In this document: positions 8,487 through 18,359 of the stretch, one piece after another
How positions within the stretch are numbered: the stretch's first letter is position 1
How the letters are laid out: every line of letters begins with the position of its first letter
From: Tessaracoccus palaemonis
GTDB lineage: Bacteria > Actinomycetota > Actinomycetes > Propionibacteriales > Propionibacteriaceae
Assembly: GCF_019316905.1 (NCBI RefSeq)
Contig: NZ_CP079216.1
Span: 2,914,001 to 2,978,000 of the forward strand
Reading direction: 5' to 3'
DNA length: 64,000 nucleotides
Translations under genes and position numbers: made by a program
Notes under the pieces: generated by a model
Database searches by the model: none
What the model saw: only the letters and a program-made list of their open reading frames with translations
What the model was told of the DNA's origin: nothing

Positions 8487-9503
8487 ATGACCGACCGCCT
8501 GCTGGACTCACCGCTGCCGATCGTGGCCGCGCCGATGGCCGGCGGCCCGTCGACCGTCGCACTCGCCCACGCGGTCGCCGCCGCAGGGGCCTTCCCGTTC
8601 CTGGCCGGCGGCTACAAGACCGTCGAAGCGCTGGAGGCAGAGGTCGAGCAGCTCCGACTGCTGGATGTCGCCTTCGGGGTCAACCTGTTCGTCCCCGGCC
8701 ACGACACGCTCGACGAGCGCGCGTTCGCCGCGTACGCCGCCGAGCTTGGCGCGGAGGCGGCGCAGTTCGGGCTGGAGTTGGACCCGACGCCCGTCAGGGA
8801 CGACGACGGGTGGGGCGAGAAGCTCGCCTGGTTGCTCGCCCACCCCGTGCCCGCGGTGTCCCTAACCTTCGGGATCCCCGATCACGGGGACATCGCCGCG
8901 CTGCGCCTTGTCGGTTCGCGGGTGCTCGCGACGGTGACGACCCCAGAGGAGGCACGCCTGGCCCGCGACGCGGGCGTGGACGGGATCGTCGTGCAGGGCG
9001 CTGCCGCCGGCGGCCACTCCGCCACGTTCGACCCCACCCGCACACCCGGGCCCATGCCTACGGCCACGCTTCTCCGACGCGTGCTCCGAGAGGTGGACCT
9101 GCCGGTCGTCGCGACGGGCGGTGTCGACGGCCCGCAGGCGGTGCGCACGCTGTTGGACGCTGGCGCGCAGTCGGTCGCCGTGGGAACCCTGCTGCTCCGC
9201 ACGGACGAGGCTGGCACCTCGCCCACGCACCGGCGGGCGCTGGGCGACCCGTCGTTCGTCGAGACGGTGCTCACCCGGGCATTCACCGGTCGACCGGCCC
9301 GGGCGTTGCGCAACGGGTTCGTCGACCGGCACCCGGACGGGATCGTCGGCTACCCGGCCGTGCATCACCTCACCCGCGCGCTGAGGCAGGCCGCGGGTGC
9401 GGCGGGAGATGCCGACCGGCTGCACCTGTGGGCCGGGACCGGCTGGCGCAGCGCCCCCACCGGCCCCGCCGCCGACGTCGTCCGTCACCTCGTCGGCGAC
9501 TGA
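8487..9503 (+). CDS. Nitronate monooxygenase family protein
   Basis: 338 residues, FMN-dependent TIM barrel of the nitronate monooxygenase (2-nitropropane dioxygenase) family, which oxidises toxic alkyl nitronates such as propionate-3-nitronate. IVAAPMAGGPSTVALAHAV at the N-terminus, the VQGAAAGGHSATF stretch with the family histidine, and VATGGVDGPQAVRTLLDAGA plus VAVGTLLLRTDEA for phosphate binding are all present. The ATG at 8487 follows the previous stop by 14 bases; an upstream in-frame start would overlap the previous gene. Substrate specificity cannot be read from the sequence. Confidence 0.85.
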   Translation: MTDRLLDSPLPIVAAPMAGGPSTVALAHAVAAAGAFPFLAGGYKTVEALEAEVEQLRLLDVAFGVNLFVPGHDTLDERAFAAYAAELGAEAAQFGLELDPTPVRDDDGWGEKLAWLLAHPVPAVSLTFGIPDHGDIAALRLVGSRVLATVTTPEEARLARDAGVDGIVVQGAAAGGHSATFDPTRTPGPMPTATLLRRVLREVDLPVVATGGVDGPQAVRTLLDAGAQSVAVGTLLLRTDEAGTSPTHRRALGDPSFVETVLTRAFTGRPARALRNGFVDRHPDGIVGYPAVHHLTRALRQAAGAAGDADRLHLWAGTGWRSAPTGPAADVVRHLVGD

Positions 9504-9518
9504 GGCGCCGCCCGGGCC

Positions 9519-9848
9519 GTTGAGCTTGTCGAAACGCAGCCCCGGCTCGTTGAGCCTGTCGAAACGCCCTGAGCGCAGCGAAGGGGCTCACCCGAGCCCA
9601 CGCCTCGCTCCGCTCGGCGCCCTTCGACAAGCTCAGGGAACCGGGTCGTTGAGCCTGTCGAAACGCCCTGAGCGCAGCGAAGGGGCTCACCCGAGCCCAC
9701 CGCCTCGCTCCGCTCGGCGCCCTTCGACAAGCTCAGGGAACCGGAGGACAAGCTCAGGGAACCGGAGGACAAGCTCAGGGAACCGGAGGACAAGCTCAGG
9801 GAACCGGGTCGTTGAGCTCGTCGAAACGCCCTGAGCGCAGCGAAGGGT
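9519..9848. repeat. REP-like repeat block 1
   Basis: About 330 bases built from two parts: GTTGAGCCTGTCGAAACGCC and its near-inverse CCTTCGACAAGCTCAGGG, separated by a CTCGCTCCGCTCGGCGCC linker. A unit of roughly 100 bases occurs twice in tandem, followed by four 21-base repeats and a third partial unit. The same motifs recur at 36343-36640. It begins 16 bases after a stop codon and fills most of the 475-base gap before the fumarase gene. Such motifs are common as dispersed intergenic repeats in high-GC actinobacteria; no gene is supported here. Confidence 0.85.
9726..9809. repeat. Four tandem 21-base repeats
   Basis: The unit GACAAGCTCAGGGAACCGGAG repeats head to tail at 9726, 9747, 9768 and 9789; the last unit ends in GT in place of AG. 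The first three copies are identical, which points to recent slippage or unequal crossover within the larger REP-like block. No spacers separate the units. Confidence 0.9.
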
Positions 9849-9952
9849 CTTGCCGAAACCACGTTCTTTTCGACAGGCATTTCAAGCATAAAACGCCCAA
9901 TCCCCTTGCCCCGACCCGCTCACAGAAGCCCCGATCCGGTTTGAGAAACTGA

Positions 9953-9968
9953 CCTCGAACATTCGAGG
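9953..9968. promoter_or_regulatory. Short inverted repeat before the fumarase gene
   Basis: A 16-base inverted repeat, CCTCGAACATTCGAGG, ends 10 bases before the fumarase ATG and abuts the GGAAGAAGG ribosome-binding site. It could be an operator or a small translation-control hairpin. No regulator was recognised for it. Confidence 0.3.
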
Positions 9969-9978
9969 AAGAAGGACC

Positions 9979-11679
<1,701 letters not shown>

Positions 11680-11698
11680 TCTGGCGTTGAAACCGAAA

Positions 11699-11734
11699 GG
11701 TCGGGCCCCCTCCTGAAGTGGAGGGGGCCCGACC
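11699..11734. terminator. Bidirectional terminator between fumarase and subtilase genes
   Basis: A perfect 15-base-pair stem (11699-11713 with 11720-11734) closes a 6-base loop, GC-rich throughout. It lies 20 bases after the fumarase stop and 22 bases after the convergent protease stop, so it can serve both strands. No long T run follows, as is common in high-GC genomes. Confidence 0.8.
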
Positions 11735-11755
11735 CGTCTGCGCCGGCTGACAGGG

Positions 11756-13492
11756 TCAGCGGGCGATGGCCTTCGACGACTTCTTCGACGACGAGCCCTT
11801 GCCGGCCGCGTTCTTCGCCTTGACGGTGACCACGTAGCCCTTGCCCTTCTTGAGGCCCTTGAACGTGGCCTTGCGGGCCGAGGAGGAGACCGTGATGGTC
11901 TTCTTCTTGCCGTCCGACTTGCGCTCCGCGGTCACGAGGTAGCCGGAGATCTTCCCGCCTCCGGTGGTGGGCTTCTTCCAGGTCGCGATGATCGAGACGG
12001 ACTTGTCCTTCTTCGACCCCGACGTGGCCTTGACGCTCTTCGGCTTGCCCGGCAGCGCCAGCATGGTGGCGGTCACGGACTTCGCCGCGCCGGTCCCCCT
12101 TGCGCTGACCGCGCGGACGGACATCGTCGTCTTGGTGCCCGGCTTGAGTGACTTCCAGGTGTAGGAGCGGGCCGAGCTCTTCAGCTTGACCTTCTTGCCC
12201 GCGCGCTCGACGACGTACCCGGTGACAGAGAAGCCCTCGACCGTCGTCGGCGCCTTCCAGGTCAGCTTCACCGTGTGCTTGGAGTCGCTGCGGGTCGCCT
12301 TCACCGAGGTCGGGGTGTTCGGCTTGACGGGGACATAGACGAGCCTGCCTGCCGACCCCTTGAGGCTGGTGACCGTGCCGGTCGTGGCCTCTGACAGGAC
12401 GCGCTTGACGACGGTGGCTGCGGAGGCGCGCTTGCGCTCCAGTGAGCGCAGGATGGTGCCGGTCACGTGCGGGGCGGCCATGGAGGTGCCGCTGCCCGTT
12501 GCGATCCGGCCCTCGGTGTAGAGGCTGACGATCTTCTCCCCGGGGGCGAAGACGTCGACGGAGCGACCGTAGTTCGAGAACGACGCCCTGGCGTCGGTCT
12601 TGGTGGTGGCGCCCACGACGACCGGCACGGTCGAGCGGGCCGGCGTCGTGTTGGCCACCGAGGTTCCGTCGTTTCCGGCGGCCACCACGACGGGCATCCC
12701 AGCCCTGACGAGGTCGGCAACGGCCGACTCTATGACCGCGGCCACGTCCTCGCCCACCACGGAGACGTACCCACCGAGCGACATGTTGACCACGACGCGA
12801 CCGGCCAGCTGGGGCTGCTCCTGGTACCAGGTGAGGAGGTCCGTCAGGGCCAGGTAGAGGCTCTCGGGGCTGCCGTTGCCCTCGCAGTCGAGGACTCGGA
12901 GCGGGAGCACACTCGCGGACGTTGCGACGCCGTAGCCGGTGCTCGCGATCGTGCCCGCGACGTGGGTGCCGTGGCCGTTGCAGTCGGTGGTGTCGGAATC
13001 ACCGTCGACGTAGTCCCAGCCGTAGCCCTGGAGGAGTCGACCGCCGAACTGGGTGCTGGGGCTCACGCCGGAGTCGATGACGACCGCGATGGTGTTGGTG
13101 CCGCTGAAGGTCGTGGTGTTGAACTTCTTGTCGAGCGACTTGGAGCGCTGGTCGATGCGATCGAGGCCCCACGAGTTGACGGTGGATGTGCTCGCCTGGG
13201 CGGTCAGCGACTCGGACCCGATCCAGGAGGTTGTGATGTCGGGCAGGACGGCAAGGACGCCGTCCTCGCGGCGCAGGGACTCTGCCTGAGCCGCGGTCAG
13301 TTCGCGCGTCTCGCGCTCGAACTGGCCCTGGATCTGGGCGATGCTGGCGCCGCTCTGGGCGCTGAAGCCGGCCTTCTTGGTCAGGACGACGTAATCCTCC
13401 GTGGCGGGGGCTGCCGTGGCGGGCGTCGCGGCGACACCCGCGAGCAGCGCTCCGACAGACAGGAGGGCGAGCCACTTACTCGCACGTTCCAT
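11756..13492 (-). CDS. Secreted subtilisin-like serine protease with two fibronectin III domains
   Basis: 578 residues. The ATG at 13492 gives a signal peptide (residues 1 to about 28, ending ATPATAA), whereas the longer frame adds a non-signal stretch. A short inhibitor-I9-like propeptide follows, then the peptidase S8 domain with Asp140 (VVIDSGV), His174 (NGHGTHVAG), oxyanion Asn274 (AAGND) and Ser337 (GTSMAAPHV). Two fibronectin III-like domains start near residues 391 and 485. The C-terminus is very rich in Lys and Ser and lacks a sortase motif, so the enzyme is probably released or held by charge on the wall. Calcium-dependent secreted proteolysis is the likely role. Confidence 0.92.
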   Translation of the reverse strand: MERASKWLALLSVGALLAGVAATPATAAPATEDYVVLTKKAGFSAQSGASIAQIQGQFERETRELTAAQAESLRREDGVLAVLPDITTSWIGSESLTAQASTSTVNSWGLDRIDQRSKSLDKKFNTTTFSGTNTIAVVIDSGVSPSTQFGGRLLQGYGWDYVDGDSDTTDCNGHGTHVAGTIASTGYGVATSASVLPLRVLDCEGNGSPESLYLALTDLLTWYQEQPQLAGRVVVNMSLGGYVSVVGEDVAAVIESAVADLVRAGMPVVVAAGNDGTSVANTTPARSTVPVVVGATTKTDARASFSNYGRSVDVFAPGEKIVSLYTEGRIATGSGTSMAAPHVTGTILRSLERKRASAATVVKRVLSEATTGTVTSLKGSAGRLVYVPVKPNTPTSVKATRSDSKHTVKLTWKAPTTVEGFSVTGYVVERAGKKVKLKSSARSYTWKSLKPGTKTTMSVRAVSARGTGAAKSVTATMLALPGKPKSVKATSGSKKDKSVSIIATWKKPTTGGGKISGYLVTAERKSDGKKKTITVSSSARKATFKGLKKGKGYVVTVKAKNAAGKGSSSKKSSKAIAR

Positions 13493-13796
13493 TGGGCGAA
13501 CCTTTCTCACGTGAGTCGGTCGCACAGACGCCCCCGACCTCAGCAGAAACCTAGCGGGATTCCCGGCGCTGCACGCCGCCGAAGTCGTTGTGAGACGCCC
13601 TTGCCCCGCCGACCATGCTTGTGCAACCCGCGCTGGGGCTGCCAGCACCGTCCGCCAGTCCGCGGACGCCAACGGATCGGGGACATGCCGGACGGCGAGA
13701 GGTGAGCCGCCGCCAGTGGGAGCCGGTGCGCGACGTCGCGACGGTCGGGCGTAGACTCATCCGCCGTGCCCGCTCCCGGGTACGAGAAGGAGCAGC

Positions 13797-15035
13797 GTGT
13801 TCAAGGCCGGACTGGACCCCAACTTCAACCGGTTCTGGACGACAGAATCGCTCGCCCAGTTCGCCGTCCAGCTCGGCACCATCGCGCTGCCGATCATCTC
13901 GGTCCAGCTGCTCCACGCCTCCGAGGCGCAGCTCGGCTACCTGAACGCGGCGTCGACGGCGGCCTTCCTGGTCCTGGGGCTGCCCGCTGGCGCCTGGGTT
14001 GACCGGTGGCTGAAGCGCCCGACCCTGATCGCCGCCAACCTCACCCGGGCCCTAGCCGTCAGCGCGGTGCCGGTCCTGTACTTCGCCGGCGCCCTCCAGC
14101 TGTGGCACCTCTACATCGTCGCTGCGGTCGTCGGGCTGGCGACGGTGTTCTTCGACGTGGCCTATCAGAGCTTCATCCCGATCCTCGTCGGCGTGCAGCG
14201 CATCGGTCGGGCCAACTCCCGCATGGAGGCCAGCGTGCAGCTGGCGCGGCTGGCGGGCCCGTCGATCGGTGGCCTGCTTCTGAAGGTGCTCGCGGCTCCG
14301 GTGCTGCTGGGTGCGGTCGGCGTCGGCTATCTCATCAGCTCGATCTTCCTGATCGCGACGCATGACAAGGAGAAGTCGCTGCGCCGGCCGCCCACCCGCG
14401 AACGGAACCTGTGGGCGGAGATCCGCGAGGGCCTCAGCTACGTGCTGCACAGCGCACCGATCAGCCGCATCACGCTGGCCAACCTGCTGAGCAGCGTCGC
14501 CTACACGTTCGCCATGACGCTGGTGCCGCTGGTTGTGCTGCGCCTGATCGGCATGACGTCGATCCAGTACGGCCTGTCGATGGCGGTCGGGGCGGCCGGC
14601 GGGCTCGTCGGCGCGTCGCTCTCGGGGCGCCTGACCGCCAAGTACGGGACCGCGGATGTCGTGCGCTTCTCAGCACTCGGCGCGACGGTGATGCTCCTGG
14701 CCTATCCTCTCGCGCTGCTCGCCGCCGACAGCCGCCCTCTGGCGATGGGGATCATCTTCACGCTCGGTTTCCTCGGCAACATCGCGGTGCTGATCTACAA
14801 CATCACGCAGGTCTCGCTGCGCCAGCGGCTCTGCCCGCTCCCGCTGCTGAGCCGGATGAACGCGTCGGTGCGGTTCATCGTCTGGGGCGCCATGCCGATC
14901 AGCGCGCTCGCCGCCGGCTGGCTGAGCACCGCCCTGGGCATCACGACGATCCTGTGGGTCATGGTCGCGCTCGGCCTCGTCAGCGCCGTCCCCTTGTGGC
15001 GCATCAGCCGCCACCTCACGGCCGACATCCGCTGA
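13797..15035 (+). CDS. MFS transporter (macrolide-efflux-like)
   Basis: 412 residues, about 12 transmembrane helices, major facilitator superfamily. The opening FNRFWTTESLAQFAVQLGTIALPI and the PAGAWVDRWLKRP loop after helix 2 resemble the MefA/enterobactin-exporter branch (MFS_3) of drug efflux pumps. The start is a GTG at 13797 with AAGGAG 5 bases upstream. It stands alone between a divergent protease gene and a convergent kup gene. The substrate is unknown. Confidence 0.8.
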   Translation: MFKAGLDPNFNRFWTTESLAQFAVQLGTIALPIISVQLLHASEAQLGYLNAASTAAFLVLGLPAGAWVDRWLKRPTLIAANLTRALAVSAVPVLYFAGALQLWHLYIVAAVVGLATVFFDVAYQSFIPILVGVQRIGRANSRMEASVQLARLAGPSIGGLLLKVLAAPVLLGAVGVGYLISSIFLIATHDKEKSLRRPPTRERNLWAEIREGLSYVLHSAPISRITLANLLSSVAYTFAMTLVPLVVLRLIGMTSIQYGLSMAVGAAGGLVGASLSGRLTAKYGTADVVRFSALGATVMLLAYPLALLAADSRPLAMGIIFTLGFLGNIAVLIYNITQVSLRQRLCPLPLLSRMNASVRFIVWGAMPISALAAGWLSTALGITTILWVMVALGLVSAVPLWRISRHLTADIR

Positions 15036-15097
15036 CCCTCCGCCGCCTCACACCCGCCACCGTCGTGCATCAAAGTGGGCACTTGCCTCCAGAGCGC

Positions 15098-15166
15098 GCA
15101 CAAGAATGCCCCAGGGCCAGCACGTGTCATATACCGCCACCGCTCCCGATATAGGCATTCTTGTGC
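15098..15166. repeat. Inverted repeat between convergent MFS and kup genes
   Basis: Perfect 13-base arms, GCACAAGAATGCC (15098-15110) and GGCATTCTTGTGC (15154-15166), enclose 43 bases. It sits between the two convergent stops and could form a bidirectional terminator hairpin. The long loop and the AT-rich arms resemble a dispersed palindromic element more than a standard terminator; no second copy is in the window. Confidence 0.6.
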
Positions 15167-15184
15167 CCGGGCGACCGGGTACGG

Positions 15185-17116
15185 TCAGAGCTCCACGGCC
15201 GCGCCGAGGACCGCGACGCGATCCGGGGGCAGGTGGAACACCGCCGCCCTGGGCGCCTCGACGGTGGTGAGCCAGTGGAACAGCGCCCACTGCCAGGCTG
15301 ACAGGATGCCACTGCGGTGATCGGAGATCCGCAGCGTGGAGACGAAGTACTTCGCCTCTGCCGGGTCGAAGTCGAGTTCCTCGGTCATGCCGACGGCCTC
15401 GGCCAGCGCCTTGGGGATGTTCTGGGAGTCGTTGAAGCCGACCCGGTAGCTGATGTGCACGACGCCGTCGTCGGGGTCGCCGAGGTCGTCGACGAACACC
15501 CGGTCGACGTGCCGGATGTGCGGGACGTTCTCGCTGATGACCCGCATGATGACGGTGTTCTCGTGCAGCACGTGGTTGAACTCGACGTTGTCGCGCAGCG
15601 CCAGCGGGACGGTGTTGCGGTCCGAGTGCGGGAACACCGCGATGCCCGGCAGCCGGATGACCCCGGAGTCCCGCACCTGGCCGATGAACTCGTCCATCGG
15701 GCCCTCGAGCCGTGCCTTGGCAGCGGACCTGGCCTGGTCCCCCCGCTCCCAGGTGAGCATCAGCGTGATCAGCGCGCCGGCGATGACCAGCGGGATCCAG
15801 CCACCGCTGGTGAACTTCGTGATGTTGGCCGCGAAGAACAGCAGCTCCCCGACCCCGACGAACGCGATCACCAGGGCCAGCCGCCACCAGCTCCAGTGCC
15901 ACAGCGACCGCGCGGCCAGCAGGAACAGCGTGGTGGTCAGCAGCAGGGTGCCTGTGACGGCGAGGCCGTATGCCGTGGCGAGACGCTCCGACGACCGGAA
16001 CGCCACGATCAGCGCGAGCACGCCGACGAACAGCAGCCAGTTGATGGCTCCGATGTAGATCTGGCCGCCCTCCTCCCGCGACGTCTGGGTCACGCGCAGC
16101 CGCGGCATCAGGCCGAGCCTGGCGGCCTGCCGCGACACGGAGAACGCCCCCGAGATCACCGCCTGCGACGCGATGACCGTGGCAGCGGTCGCGAGCACGA
16201 TGAGCGGGATCCGCGCCCATTCCGGGGCGAGCGAGAAGAACGGGCTCGCCGCCGTCGCGGGCTCCTTCAGGATCATGGCGCCCTGGCCGAAGTAGTTGAG
16301 CAGCAGGCACGGGAGCACCGCTGCAAACCAGGCCAGCCGGATGGGCCGACGCCCGAAGTGACCCATGTCGGCGTACAACGCCTCGGCTCCGGTGATGCAC
16401 AAGACGATGGCGCCGAGCGCGATGAACGCGACCCACGGCCGACCAAGCACGAACTGGGCAGCGAAGTGCGGCGACACGGCGGCGAGGATCTGTGGATGCG
16501 CGACGATCTTGGGGATCCCGAGGATCGCGATGGTCAGGAACCACAGCGACATCACCGGACCGAATGCCCGGCCGACGACGTGCGTGCCGTGGCGCTGGAT
16601 CAGGAACAGGCATGTCAGGACGGCGATCGCGCCGGGCAGGACGAAGTGCCCCGCGGCCGGCGCGACGAGCTCGAGCCCCTCCATCGCCGACAGCACGGAG
16701 ATGGCCGGCGTGATGACGGAGTCGCCGTAGAACAGGGCCGCGCCGACGATGCCCATGAGCGTCACGGCCCCCAGCAGGCGGGCCTGACCCCCGAGGCAGC
16801 GACGCAGCAGCGCGACCAGGGCGAGGATGCCTCCCTCGCCGTCGTTGTCGGCGCGCATGACGAGCAGCACGTACTTGATCGACACGACGAACATCACGGA
16901 CCAGAACATCAAGGAGATGACGCCGTACACGTCGAGCGGAGTGGGTGCGACGGTGTTGTGCTCGATGGAGAAAACCGTCTGCAGCGCGTACAGGGGACTG
17001 GTGCCGATGTCGCCGAACACGATGCCGAGCGCCGCAAACGCGAGCGGCAGCGAGGTGGTCTTGGACGGGGAATCGGTGGCGCCGTGCCGTGCGGCGACCG
17101 CCGCAGCGCCGCTCAC
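15185..17116 (-). CDS. kup: Kup-family low-affinity potassium transporter
   Basis: 643 residues with about 12 transmembrane helices and a cytoplasmic C-terminal domain; imports potassium with protons. Signature FAALGIVFGDIGTSPLYALQTVF opens the first helix; GDSVITPAISVLSAMEGLEL and ALYADMGHFGRRPIRLAWF are further family motifs. I place the start at a GTG at 17116 that overlaps the upstream macrodomain stop as GTGA; this gives a normal Kup length, while the longer frame adds an Arg-rich stretch antisense to the macrodomain gene. It is therefore probably translated by coupling from the macrodomain gene. Confidence 0.92.
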   Translation of the reverse strand: MSGAAAVAARHGATDSPSKTTSLPLAFAALGIVFGDIGTSPLYALQTVFSIEHNTVAPTPLDVYGVISLMFWSVMFVVSIKYVLLVMRADNDGEGGILALVALLRRCLGGQARLLGAVTLMGIVGAALFYGDSVITPAISVLSAMEGLELVAPAAGHFVLPGAIAVLTCLFLIQRHGTHVVGRAFGPVMSLWFLTIAILGIPKIVAHPQILAAVSPHFAAQFVLGRPWVAFIALGAIVLCITGAEALYADMGHFGRRPIRLAWFAAVLPCLLLNYFGQGAMILKEPATAASPFFSLAPEWARIPLIVLATAATVIASQAVISGAFSVSRQAARLGLMPRLRVTQTSREEGGQIYIGAINWLLFVGVLALIVAFRSSERLATAYGLAVTGTLLLTTTLFLLAARSLWHWSWWRLALVIAFVGVGELLFFAANITKFTSGGWIPLVIAGALITLMLTWERGDQARSAAKARLEGPMDEFIGQVRDSGVIRLPGIAVFPHSDRNTVPLALRDNVEFNHVLHENTVIMRVISENVPHIRHVDRVFVDDLGDPDDGVVHISYRVGFNDSQNIPKALAEAVGMTEELDFDPAEAKYFVSTLRISDHRSGILSAWQWALFHWLTTVEAPRAAVFHLPPDRVAVLGAAVEL

Positions 17117-17616
17117 TTCAGACCCGCGGCGTCGAGCGCAGAGCCGACCATCGCGTAGATGGCGCCGTCGTGCGCGACGATCCTCGCCTCGTCGACGGCG
17201 CTGCCCGACGAGACGATGCCCTCGATCGCGGCGGCGACGGCGTCGGCCTTCGGCCAGCCGTAGACCCCGGCGCTGATCAGGGGGAACGCGACGCTGTGGG
17301 CGCCGAGTTCGTCGGCAACCTCCAACGCCCGCCGGTAGCACGACAGCAGCTGGTCGCGGCTGCCGTGCCCGTGCACCGGTCCGACGGTGTGGATCACCCA
17401 GCGGGCGGGCAGGTCCCCCGCGGAGGTCCAGCCGGCGTCACCGGTGGCCAGGCCTCCGGGGAAGCGGCGGATGCAGTCGGCGAGGACCGCCGGCCCACCG
17501 ACACGGTGGATGGCGCCGTCGACGCCGCCTCCCCCGCGCATCGCATGGTTGGCGGCGTTGACGATCGCGTCGACCCGCTGGGCGGTGATGTCGCCCTGCT
17601 CCACGGTGACCTTCAT
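17113..17616 (-). CDS. Macrodomain protein (O-acetyl-ADP-ribose deacetylase-like)
   Basis: 167 residues from the ATG at 17616 (a GTG five codons upstream is an alternative). The fold is shown by VTVEQGDITAQRVDAIVNAANHAMRGGGGVDGAIHRVGG, split as usual into the adenosine Asp (GDIT), the NAAN ribose loop and the GGGGVDGAIH loop, and the PLISAGVYGWP diphosphate loop. Such MacroD-type enzymes remove ADP-ribose or deacetylate O-acetyl-ADP-ribose. It is the first gene of a two-gene unit with kup. Confidence 0.9.
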   Translation of the reverse strand: MKVTVEQGDITAQRVDAIVNAANHAMRGGGGVDGAIHRVGGPAVLADCIRRFPGGLATGDAGWTSAGDLPARWVIHTVGPVHGHGSRDQLLSCYRRALEVADELGAHSVAFPLISAGVYGWPKADAVAAAIEGIVSSGSAVDEARIVAHDGAIYAMVGSALDAAGLK

Positions 17617-17696
17617 GGCCACATCATCCACCCGGGAGCGGCCGCCGGAGCAGGCCGAGCGGCCGAAAGATCCATCCCGGCCGCCGTGTGACTAGG

Positions 17697-18359
17697 TCAG
17701 ACGAGCCGGTACCCCATCCCACGGACCGTCTCGAACCGCTCGCGGCCCAGCTTCCCCCGCAGGTACCGCACGTACACGTCGACGACGTTGCTGCCCGCGT
17801 CGAAGTCGTATCCCCACACGTTGCTGAGCAGCTGCTCGCGACTCAGCACCTGGCCCGGGTTCCGCAGGAACGTCTCCGCCAGGGTGAACTCCCGCGCCGA
17901 CAGGTCGATGGAGCGGCCATTGACCTCGGCCCGGCGCGTCCGCAGGTCGAGCGTCAACCCGTTGTGGCTGAGCTGCGTCGGCTCGGCAGCCGTCGGCGCC
18001 TCCGTGCGGAGCCTGAGCCGGATGCGGGCCAGCAGTTCCTCGAACGAGAATGGCTTCGGCATGTAGTCGTCGGCGCCGCCCTCGAGTCCCGCGACGCGGT
18101 CGGCGACCGACGTGCGCGCCGTCAGCATGATGACGGGCACCTTCACGCCCTGCCCACGAATCCGCTCCAGCACCTCGAACCCGTCGATGTCGGGCAGCCC
18201 GACGTCGAGGACGACCAGGTCGAAGTCCCCGTGTACGGCGAGCACTGCGCCCTCGATCCCCGATCCCGTCTGATGCGACGTGAACCCGGCGGACCGCAGT
18301 CCCTTCGCGATGAACGCGGCGATCCGGGCCTCATCCTCGATGATCAGCACTGTGCTCAT
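17697..18359 (-). CDS. OmpR/PhoB-family response regulator
   Basis: 220 residues: receiver domain with acidic pocket (IIEDEA), phosphoacceptor Asp52 in LVVLDVGLPDIDG, Thr in MLTARTS and Lys in MPKPFSF, followed by a winged-helix DNA-binding domain ending VDVYVRYLRGKLGRERFETVRGMGYRLV. The gene overlaps its histidine kinase by ATGA. Targets cannot be deduced; no sensor-specific neighbour gene is present. Confidence 0.95.
   Translation of the reverse strand: MSTVLIIEDEARIAAFIAKGLRSAGFTSHQTGSGIEGAVLAVHGDFDLVVLDVGLPDIDGFEVLERIRGQGVKVPVIMLTARTSVADRVAGLEGGADDYMPKPFSFEELLARIRLRLRTEAPTAAEPTQLSHNGLTLDLRTRRAEVNGRSIDLSAREFTLAETFLRNPGQVLSREQLLSNVWGYDFDAGSNVVDVYVRYLRGKLGRERFETVRGMGYRLV

Noticed and set aside
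9726-9809. CRISPR-like array
   Set aside because: Units are head-to-tail without spacers and no cas genes are near.
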